DNA of 64,000 bases, taken from the NCBI GenBank assembly GCA_026874595.1, contig CM049313.1, forward strand, positions 27,650,008 through 27,714,007, read 5' to 3'. Below the pieces are notes generated by a model. The model was not told the DNA's origin. It did no database searches and saw only the letters and a list, made by a program, of their open reading frames with translations. Within the stretch, counting starts at the first letter, position 1, and every line of letters begins with the position of its first letter. This document shows, piece by piece, positions 55,697 to 64,000 of this stretch. The stretch comes from Sipunculus nudus (lineage: Eukaryota; Annelida; Sipuncula; Golfingiida; Sipunculidae). The translations under genes and the position numbers were made by a program.

Positions 55697-55876
55697 TTTA
55701 GCTCAGCTGACTTTCAGTCATGCTGGGCTATAGCGATGGGTCTTTGTCTTTTTCGGTCCTTCCGTCTGTCCGTCCGGCCGGCCGTCCTATGGTCAGATAC
55801 CATATGGTATACTATCAGGCTTTAAATACAGGTCATGCTTGTCAGCTGAGCGTAATGACCCATGGGTCACTTGTTT
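55697..55876. mobile_element. Small TIR element, GCTCAGCTGAC family, complete
   Basis: 180 bp. GCTCAGCTGAC at 55701-55711 and GTCAGCTGAGC at 55841-55851 are inverted repeats, with AATGACCCATGGGTCACTTG after the second. A TTTA/TTTA flank lies outside. Non-coding, of MITE size. It is the short form of the element at 54191. Confidence 0.75.
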
Positions 55877-57383
55877 AATGAGTATTTATTCATTTTTTTA
55901 GTTAATATATATTAAAAGAATAAACTGTTTAATTAACTTTTGAAAACATTCACATTAATGTACTCACCAAAAAAGTTATGGGCCCAAACATAATAGACTA
56001 TAAAAAATCCGGAAAATATTTACTCACTTAACATGAAAAATTTTGAAACTAGAGTCTATTTTCCCAAGTTTATTTCTATGTTTAATTAAGATTTAATTGT
56101 TTACCAAAAATTAGATCTGAATTTTGTATTTTTTTTAAGTTATTAGCATAAAAATAAAATGAGTAACTTAAATTTTGCCCAACTTTGACCATGGCACTTT
56201 TTTTCCTGTAAGTACCATTGATTTAATTTTCACAGCGTGTAAACATAAGTATTTAATTTGTTTAAATCTGAAATTTGAAAAAAGCTTGAAAATTAGGCTT
56301 GTTATTTATTTTTTTCTTGAGGCTCTATTGTAGTCATTAGCTTTGATAACAGATTACAGATGCAGGGTCCCACTCCAGGTCACTGGAAGTCAGCTATGCA
56401 AGGGTTTCTGATATGTTACAGTCACTGGGGAGATCTCCTGCTGTGACAGGTGTTCTGTTATTATCATATAACAATCCTAATCCCCCCCCACCCCCGCAAA
56501 CCCAACCCACCAAGTGTTATGCAGTAATTGTTATTGTTTTCACTGTATCTCCTAAATTGTAATGCTGTTTCCACTCCAATATACAAAATCTTTCCTTGAA
56601 AAAGATGTAATCCAGAAGATGCCATGTTGTGTTAATGTAGCATTTTTAAAGAAATCAATTTTCTTTTAAATGATTATAACAAATATAATTTAACCCATCA
56701 GTTTGCTTAAATTTATAAAATATGAAGCACATTATGGATAAATAAAGACACAATTTAAAATTGTAAAATCTAAATCAAGTATTATTTTTATATATTTATT
56801 GATTTGCAGATTAAAAGATATATTTTTGTGGTAAAAAATAAATAAACATTTGTATGCATGATGTGGTGTTATCTGACAAGATTGAGATTTATGAAAATGC
56901 AATTGAGAATTATGAATCAACTGTTATATTCAGTTATATATATTATATTGGTAATGTATAGAAATGTAAACTTTTAATAAAAAAAAATTTGATGTGATAA
57001 AAAAATGAGGATCTAATACAAACATTTGTTCATTATTTTCCTGCCTCGGCAGAATTGGAGATCAGCCTTTATTTACCCTGTATTTATGTTGTTAATTAGT
57101 TATATTTCAACTGTATATATTTCATAAAAAAAAATCCATATATATTTAATAATATATATTATGCAAACAAATGATTCAATTAAACAAATGTGTAAACTAC
57201 TGAAATGTCAACAGTTAATCAAAAAGCCAACTAATGATCATGGTAATGGTACAGATCATTTGTTCATAAACTGCTCACTTGCTTTAGTTTCAACATTAGG
57301 AAACACATGGTCAGGTCAGATAATGTTATTTGCAACAATTTCTTGCTCATCAATACAAACCAATCATATAAACCAACCATAGC
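55877..57383. other. Unassigned AT-rich stretch
   Basis: No gene recognised. Contains a C-run at 56482-56494. Short plus-strand frames (57161-57382) lack recognisable domains. Confidence 0.5.
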
Positions 57384-57490
57384 CTATATTACCTCTTCCT
57401 CTTACACTTTATCTCCATTTGATATTATTTTAGATTTTTACCTTCAAGTTCAACTTCAGCTGAGCACAGTGACCCATGGGTCCCTTGTTT
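57384..57490. mobile_element. Right-end fragment of the GCTCAGCTGAC family
   Basis: Ends TCAGCTGAGCACAGTGACCC and ATGGGTCCCTTGTTTAA. The preceding TTATTTTAGATTTTTACCTT also occurs at 61165-61195, so this is a second, longer-tailed subfamily. Confidence 0.65.
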
Positions 57491-59080
57491 AATACATGTA
57501 TTAGATCATTAAAATACATGGATCAGAACACCCAGTAAATTATACAATAAAGAATGAATTTGAGATGGGCATGTTAAATATTTATTAACTGAAATAAAAA
57601 CATCAATTGTATGCGCATGATACACGATACCCGTGTTTTCTTTGCTAAAAGAAGCTGAATGTGGAAAGGGAACAGCACTGAAGAATATTTGAAAATCAGA
57701 TAAGTATAAGATCATTTAACTAACAGAAATTATTTGATCTTGATTTATAAAATTGTTGGAAGCAGACCCGACTGTAATATTTATTATCAGCAGGTTTATC
57801 TGATGGACTGGCTTTAATTGTCTATCTGTTGTACTGGTCAGTCCTGGTCATCAGTGACCTTAATATACCCGTAATGACAAGATGGCAGGTTTCCTGCTGG
57901 ATGGATAAATATACGGCCCACTAGTAGTGTGAAGATTCAGGAGGTCAAACATGTTTATTGCCGGCCTGTATGTATGAGTATGACATTGCTGTGTATACAG
58001 TTTGTTTCAATGAAGACCCAGCTAGGCCTGCTGTACAGCGAATACCTTTAGAATACCCTCCCATGCAACAACATTCACTTTTGACTTTTCCACCATGATT
58101 GACCAGTTGCCTGTCTTACAGCAGAACATGATGTGACCAGATTTCATTATGAGCAGAACATAATTTATTCGAAATGCAATAGAAATATTTATCGAAGAAA
58201 ATGTGGTAACAATAAGTGACCAATTTTAAGATATAAACACAGTAGAAAATGGGCCTTTATTCAAAGTAGTACTATTTTATTTTTTACCAAAAATGCTGTC
58301 TCAAATATTATGGGAAATTAATACAGTACCACAAATATTATGGATCTTATTAGGACATCCTCCCCCTTGTGTCCCATGTTATGAACAAATAAATAATAAA
58401 TAAATATTAATGATTACAAAATATATTATTTGAATGTATATACTATTTATTTTTTTGCCATTTTCACACATTTATTCTATTTAACTTGCTTAATGGCTTG
58501 GCCAGAGATCTCAAAGAATATGGTGTAATAGTTGTAACATTTTACAAAGTTGCTTCAAATTTGTACAAAAAAAACCATTAATTTCCCAACAAAATCGTGC
58601 TCGGGTTTGCAATTCATTTTGATCTCATATTTATCCATTGTTTGATTAAAATGGTGCCATCTTAAACTTTAATTTTTCTAATACTTACAGGCTTCATTAG
58701 CTCATCATTCAGCATTTTGCCTTGGAAAATGAAGTCGTGCTTTCTTTTTCTGTCATCATGCAGAGTTTAAATTGAAATTGCCAACAAGTTTTTTTTTTCT
58801 TTGGGGGGGGGGGGGGGTATAAGTATGAAATTGAATAAAGGTTTATGCAGACATATATTTTCAAATTCCTGAAATTTGCAATACATTTCTCCAAAAATTT
58901 TACAAACAATTGTGTAAATGATAGACTCTAATATAATGTGCAATGGGTCACATATTTCTATGTCATTAAGGCTTGATATACATGTAAATGAACACACTGA
59001 TTCGTAGGTAACTCCATTGATTTAAAAAAAAGATGTCACAATTCACATCCGCTCAATCTAAATAAATATTGTTCTATATT
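57491..59080. other. Unassigned
   Basis: No gene recognised. G-run at 58804-58817. A non-consensus acceptor-like TAATACTTACAG at 58680 is followed by a stop within a few codons. Confidence 0.5.
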
Positions 59081-59085
59081 TTCAG

Positions 59086-59155
59086 GGTTAGTGAAGACTC
59101 TTCGCTAAACAAAAGACCAATTATGAAGTATGAACAGCTGAAGACAAAATGTTGA
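59086..59155 (+). CDS. Weak candidate terminal exon B
   Basis: After TTCTATATTTTCAG the sequence reads, with one base completing a codon, VSEDSSLNKRPIMKYEQLK then TKC and a stop. The phase does not match the ATG-ending exon at 51000. No family is recognised. Confidence 0.15.
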
Positions 59156-59440
59156 AATTTGTCATGGTGGTAGTATCAAAGCAAATTATCTTGCCAAGTG
59201 CAAAAACGCATGCAGCATTTAAAATAACAACAAAAGTCCCAGCAACAAGAAAACCAGCTCTTAGCAGATTGTCATAAACCATACATTTATTATATATTTT
59301 ATGATTGTCTATAACACGTTTCATTTGTCCTAGACCGATATGACCAGCTTTATTATCTTCTTGAAGTCATCTGAGCTTTGTTAAAAATGAAGTTTGGCAC
59401 ATGCATTTTGTGTATATGAGGCCAGCGCATTAACTGTTAA

Positions 59441-59722
59441 TGTCTAACAGGGAGTGAAGGCAGGCACATACTAAGTGAAAGCAACCAAATTTCCTCTTGA
59501 TACCTAAAAGGGAGTGAAGGTAGGCACATTCACATCGAGTGTGAAGCCAGCCACATTTGCTTTCATTATTCAGCTGCGAGTGAAGGCAGGCACTTACTGA
59601 GTGAAGATAACCACATTTCACCTGATATCTAATAGGAAAGTGATGGTAGGCACATTCACATCGAGTGTGAAGCCAGCCACATTTGCTGTTTTTTATCTGA
59701 TAGTGAATGAAGGTAGTCACAC
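59441..59722. repeat. Dimeric tandem repeat, about 125-bp units
   Basis: Alternating half-units: GTGAAGGCAGGCACATACTA..., and GTAGGCACATTCACATCGAG followed by TGTGAAGCCAGCCACATTTG. Two full dimers plus partials. The minus-strand frame with recurring KCGWLHTRCECAYLHS is a by-product of the repeat. Confidence 0.8.
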
Positions 59723-60025
59723 ACATTGCGTATATGTAAACTCATTATAGAATTTGTTAATATATTTATTTCTTTATTTAGAAATGTGTTTAATAATGTT
59801 TATAAGCACACTTCACCTACTTTGAGTTTTCTCATTTGAAACAATTTTATTATTTTTACATCAATTACACTTTATTCAAAAGAACTTTGTAAAACTTCTT
59901 GGCTTTTAATTTGAGAATGTCCCATTCAATAATTGAAAAGAGAATAATATTACAGTAAAAATGTCAAGTCAAATTCATCTAATTGCTTTGCTTACAATCG
60001 AAAATTTAAATTGTCTTTTTGACAG

Positions 60026-60169
60026 GCTATTATGCAGTTGGTTGATATTAACCTACGATGTCCTGCCATATGCTGCCAAATCAACAATGATGCTGGTGTT
60101 ACAGAATCGATAGCAGAAGAATCATGTCATGCTTTCATCTTTGCTGATAGTATTCACGGAGAAAGTTGA
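60026..60169 (+). CDS. Candidate terminal exon C, unrecognised
   Basis: Good acceptor TTGTCTTTTTGACAG, then 47 codons and TGA in phase 0: begins AIMQLVDINLRCPAICCQIN, ends HAFIFADSIHGES. The phase is compatible with the ATG-ending exon at 51000. AATAAA lies at about 60481. Cys-containing, no recognisable domain. Evidence is limited to splice signal, open frame and polyadenylation signal. Confidence 0.25.
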   Translation, partial: AIMQLVDINLRCPAICCQINNDAGVTESIAEESCHAFIFADSIHGES

Positions 60170-60528
60170 TGCAGAGCCACGTTTAAACGAATATGAAATT
60201 GATGGCTGCGTATATTGCACTATAAGCCTCAACTGGCCCAAGCAGGACCAACTAATCAGGATTTTTACAGTTAAATGTGTAAAGGGAAATAGAAAACCTA
60301 TTCTATAAAGTTACTGCAGCATAAACTTTGAAGCACACATATAGGAGGTAATACCAATTTTAGGATTTTTGTAGTACCCTGTGTCACCATTCTAAGAGAG
60401 AAATCCTGAATGCTACATCCAATCATTTGCTTGTTCTGAACTGCACAGATGTAGTTTATGAATTGCTTCGTTTAAAGTAAAATAAAGTATGTTTACCCCC
60501 GTATTTTATTCTTGTTTTTTTTTTACAG

Positions 60529-60700
60529 TTATTATCCCTTTGATATAAAAAGCGTCCCCCATTTAAGTGTCATAATATCCAAGTGGAATGACATGCCAGT
60601 TGAGGGCATACCTCCGCCAAGGAAAAGGAATCGTGCAAGATCTGTTCCTTTATCTTGCCCTGCAGTGAATTTGAATTGGTCCTGTCTGGTTTCGGTGTAA
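60529..60700 (+). CDS. Candidate terminal exon D, unrecognised
   Basis: Long pyrimidine tract and CAG (TTGTTTTTTTTTTACAG), then, with one base completing a codon, YYPFDIKSVPHLSVIISKWN, DMPVEGIPPPRKRNRARS and a stop at 60698-60700. It follows exon C's AATAAA by about 45 bases. Phase differs from exon C. Confidence 0.22.
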
Positions 60701-60749
60701 TATGTTCACCCAGAATATGTATAAACTTTCAAAGTTCCTGTCGGAACAA

Positions 60750-61025
60750 ATAAGTCAAGGAACCCAGTTAATGTCTGTAGAACCATTTCTGGTTAATTTA
60801 AAAAAGGACCTTAATAATGGTTTTGGAAGACCCAGCGAAAGTAATTAAACCCTATACAAGGTTCCTCAAGGAACCAAAATGTATTTACAGAACCTTAAAG
60901 GTTCCTCAGGGAACCCATTTTGAGGGTTCCAGAAGGAACCTACATTCAGGGTTCCTCAGGGAACCAAGATGGGTTCCAAATATGTGACAAGCCAAAGACC
61001 CAAAATGGGTTCCACCTAGAACCCT
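60750..61025. repeat. Cluster of GGTTCC/GGAACC inverted motifs
   Basis: At least nine GGTTCC or GGAACC hexamers, many paired as GGTTCCTCAGGGAACC or GGTTCCAGAAGGAACC (perfect 6-bp stems with 4-5-base loops), spaced about 35-40 bases apart with AAAATGTATTTACAG-like spacers. Confidence 0.8.
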
Positions 61026-61245
61026 TTATCAGCTCAGCTGACTATAAGTCATCTGAGCTATAGCGATCACTCTTTGTTTGATCACTCTTATTCCTTACTC
61101 ATCAATACAAACCTAGCATGTCAACCAACCATGGCCTATATTTTTCCTTTTCCTCCAAGACATCGCTTTTTGTTATTATTATAGATTTTATCTTCCTGGT
61201 CAACTTCAGATGAGCACCGTGACACATAGGTCCCTTATTTAATTG
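61026..61245. mobile_element. Diverged GCTCAGCTGAC-family element
   Basis: Starts GCTCAGCTGACTATAAGTCA (61031) and ends TCAGATGAGCACCGTGACAC then ATAGGTCCCTTATTTAA (about 61206-61242). The interior shares GCCTATATTTTTCC with 57384. It is a decayed short copy. Confidence 0.65.
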
Positions 61246-61697
61246 TCCTGCCATCAGTCATTAGAAGAATTTCTTGTTAACAAGATAAATTTATCATAAA
61301 CAAGTATCGCATTTCCCCCCTCAAATGTGAAACAAGTATAATCCATCCATTCCCTGAACGAGGTTAATTCTGAGGAAATCTATGATAATTGTGACTCCTG
61401 TCACATATGAGGTACTGAAGATTTTTACTCAGATTTGACACACAAGATGTTTCCTTCAAGTGTTAGAAGTGTTTGAAAACTGGTGACTTGTGACCTTGAT
61501 CTTCAAGATCTAATCTACAGAAATCTAGGATGATTGCATGTAACCCCCTAACTTTGGAGATATTTTCTTTAACTTTTGGGGGAGGCCGATTGGGATTGGA
61601 GACATTTATATCTTAAACAAAGCCATACTACTGAATTTATTCTTTTATCATGTGTAACTAATTTTCACAAAACCAAATTACGGCTGTTTTGTTTTAG
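61246..61697. other. Unassigned
   Basis: No repeat recognised, apart from weak AGGTTAATTCTGAGGAAATC-type text. It precedes candidate exon E. Confidence 0.45.
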
Positions 61698-61940
61698 CTT
61701 GTGAAGACTTTTAACAAAGAAGATCGAATAACGCCCAGAAGAGCCAGAGAGGATGTTTCTAACATCTGTCCTATCAGAAGTGTCCAGACAAAAAGAGGTC
61801 TTTTTGGCCAATGCTAATACGGGACTGAGGCGGGCAGCAAATAAGTGAAAGGAGTAGTATTCCGATATCATATATGTCGTGTGTAACATTCAGTGAAACC
61901 TGACATACTGAGAAACATTAATAAATAAAATTTATAATTT
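61698..61940 (+). CDS. Candidate terminal exon E with 3' UTR
   Basis: Acceptor CTGTTTTGTTTTAG, then 39 codons in phase 0 (LVKTFNKEDRITPRRARED, VSNICPIRSVQTKRGLFGQ, C) and TAA at 61815-61817. The 3' UTR has AATAAATAAAATTTATAATT near 61918-61935, a strong polyadenylation signal. Basic peptide, no recognised domain. Its phase is compatible with the ATG-ending exon at 51000. Confidence 0.3.
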
Positions 61941-61973
61941 TATGTCTTTTCTGATTTGGATGTTTTGCATATT

Positions 61974-61975
61974 GG

Positions 61976-62059
<84 letters not shown>

Positions 62060-62060
62060 A
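61974..62060. repeat. Compound microsatellite (GT)n(GA)n(CAGA)n
   Basis: TGTGTG run at 61977-62000, GAGAGA run at 62001-62022, then nine CAGA tetranucleotides to about 62060. Confidence 0.95.
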
Positions 62061-62061
62061 A

Positions 62062-63200
62062 GAAAGAGGTGTCATGGTGATATCACAAAATGATCACCAT
62101 GTGACCTCAGAATGTGACATCTCTGTGACATGAGGAGAGTGCGATCAAGGTGAAATTACAGTATCACCATGTGACCTAAGCATGTGACATCACTGAGTCA
62201 CCAGTGTGAGGTTACAAAATCCATGTCACAGTGAGGTTACAGCATGAGGTCTGTGTGAGCTAATCTGTGATGTCGTGGTGACATCAGCATGTGACACCTC
62301 TGTGACATCGAGGTAGACGGATCATGGTGAAGTCACAGTATGATCACCATGTGATCTAAGCATGTGACATCACTGTGTCACCAGTGTGAGGTTACAAAAT
62401 TCATGTCACAGTGAGGTCACAGCATGAGGTCTGTGTGAGCTAATCTGTGATGTCGTCATGACATCAGCATGTGACATCTCTGTGACATCGAGATAGACAG
62501 ATCATGGTGAAATAACAGTATGATTACCATGTGATCTAAGCGTGTGACATCACTGTGTCACCAGTATGAGGTTACTAAATTCTTGTCACAGTGAGATCAC
62601 AGCATGAGGTCTGTGTGAGCTAATCTGTGATGTCGTGGTGACATCAGCATGTGACATCTCTGTGACATCGAGATAGACAGATCATGGTGAAGTCACAGTA
62701 TGATCACCATGTGATCTAAGCATGTGACATCACTGTGTCACCAGTGTGAGGTTACAAAATTCATGTCACAGTGAGGTCACAGCATGAGGTCTGTGTGAGC
62801 TAATCTGTGATGTCGTGGTGACATCAGCATGTGACATCACTGTGACATCGAGATAGACAGATCTTGGTGAAGTCATAGTATGATCACCATGTGACCTAAG
62901 CATGTGACATCACTGTGTCACCAGTATGAGGTTACAAAATCCATGTCACAGTGAGGTCACAGCATGAGGTCTGTGTGACCTTATCTGTGATGACGTGGTG
63001 ACATCAGCATGTGACATCTCTGTGACATCAAGAGAGAGACATCAGGATGAAGTCACAGTATGATCACCATGTGACCTAAGCGTGTGACATCACTGTGATC
63101 CCAGTGTTAGGTTACAGATTTTATGTCACAGTGAGGTCCCACGATGAGGTCATGTGATATAATATGTGATGCCATTGTGAGATCACCGTGATGTGGACTG
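62062..63200. repeat. 180-bp tandem array, six units
   Basis: Units repeat at exactly 180 bases (for example CATGTGACATCACTGTGTCA at 62361, 62721 and 62901). They contain GTGACATCAC, a GTGAGGTTAC block, GTGAGGTCACAGCATGAGGT and TGATCACCATGTGA. The style of linked TGTGAC/GTCACA near-palindromes recalls the 111-bp array at 36838 but the unit differs. Confidence 0.93.
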
Positions 63201-64000
63201 TAACTGTGATTATGTATATATTGTTCCCAGTAGAAGCTTAAAACAACACATATGATGAGATGTAAGTTAAATATACAAAAATCATTTTTATGTTTATTTA
63301 CAAAAGCTACCCGGAACTGCAATCATAATCGTACAATTGTAAGCTTGTGTCAACACTACCTTTTCTGTGTATATGCACAGGTATTTGTAGGCATGTGTGT
63401 ATATGTACATATGTGAATGAATGTATATGTATTTGTATAGAGAAGCGTAGCTACAAAAGTGGTATGTATAATTATTCTGGTCAAGTGAACTCAGTTTCTT
63501 TGTGTTTCATGTATCAATGTATACTGGCGCTCCATACAATCCGTGTATTGTCAAGAGCCAATAAACGTATTATTGTCAGATTCCTGCACAGTTTAGGTAT
63601 TGTTTATTTGCACATATGATGAACCGTTTATGTGGTACGTACGTGACATGTCTTGATATGACAAAATAGGCTTTAAACAAAAACAAGAGCGATAATGGGA
63701 GATGCTGCGATTTCAGGGTTTATAATACGTCCTTTTCCGATGAACTGCTGCGGAGGCGAAAAAATGAGTAGCTTGGATTTTAAAACACGTTTTACAAAAG
63801 CAACTGAGGATTTCAGTACAACCGCTCAAGCTGACAGTCCGCACATATGGGCGCAACTATGTTGTTAACGATAGGCGAGACTGGTTGTGAGTTAACCGAG
63901 ACCAATAAAGTAGTCCGACGACCCCCTGCATGATGTCAGAGAGGTATTTACCGTAAGATCAAATGTCGACAGAAGAGAGTGGACCTGAGACATATACTGT
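63201..64000. other. Unassigned right end
   Basis: AT-rich up to 63650, then more balanced sequence. A 35-codon frame from ATG at 63764 (MSSLDFKTRFTKATEDFSTT) ends in TAA; too little to call. No repeat recognised. Confidence 0.45.

Noticed and set aside
59121-59324. 67-codon minus-strand frame with a hydrophobic stretch
   Set aside because: Single short frame with no homologous motif; overlaps a plus-strand candidate exon and lacks splice support.

Overview
This is eukaryotic DNA: it has spliced exons with consensus GT/AG sites, introns many kilobases long, AT-rich sequence, satellites, microsatellites and several classes of transposable element. Nothing looks bacterial. The mix of a Ty3/gypsy element with integrase upstream of reverse transcriptase, a DIRS-type tyrosine-recombinase element, LINE fragments and many minisatellite-filled non-coding transposons suggests a marine invertebrate, most likely a mollusc. 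That assignment is an inference and is not proven by any single gene.

The clearest host gene is on the minus strand, and I rebuilt it from phase-compatible exons at 31866-31533, 27171-27005, 26201-26117 and 12493-12375. It encodes a type II membrane glycosyltransferase resembling the chondroitin synthase / chondroitin polymerising factor group (GT31-like N-terminal domain). Its 3' exons are not identified and probably lie left of the window or in unassigned sequence. Its introns are filled with repeats: a 34-bp minisatellite, a TIR element and a LINE fragment in intron 1, and a 13.6-kb intron 3 that holds a degenerate Gmr1-like retrotransposon, a nested composite repeat and two minisatellites. 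One minisatellite (39-bp units) carries tandem copies of the exon 3 splice donor.

Layout. 1-9718: about 150 copies of a 59-bp satellite, with a 215-bp non-satellite block inserted four times. 9719-12666: short repeat, exon 4 and unassigned sequence. 12667-23050: Ty3/gypsy element on the minus strand (3' LTR, RNase H, RT, integrase, a 4.2-kb nested insertion, protease, gag, primer site, 28-bp stub of the 5' LTR). 23051-24610: 21-bp minisatellite. 25726-31866: exons 3 to 1 and their introns. 32481-33375: LINE endonuclease fragment. 33377-36300: 340-bp repeat units, then a 13-bp-TIR element. 36838-41110: array of about 111-bp units rich in palindromes, split by a 2.29-kb TIR element. 41197-43081: TIR element with repeated 20-bp palindromes. 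43621-45243: inverted second copy of the intron-1 TIR family. 45441-50713: DIRS element on the minus strand with inverted termini, an internal complementary region, gag, RT/RNase H and an open tyrosine recombinase frame. 50940-61940: mostly repeats and unassigned sequence, with a possible plus-strand gene (ATG-ending first exon at 51000 and several candidate terminal exons). 61974-63200: microsatellite and six 180-bp units.

The retroelements carry frameshifts, stops or lost catalytic residues, so none looks fully active, although the DIRS recombinase and gag frames are open. The most unusual signals are the splice-donor minisatellite, the integrase-first pol order, the complete DIRS circle-junction region with a candidate -1 shift site, and several unnamed TIR families built around hairpins and perfect palindromes.
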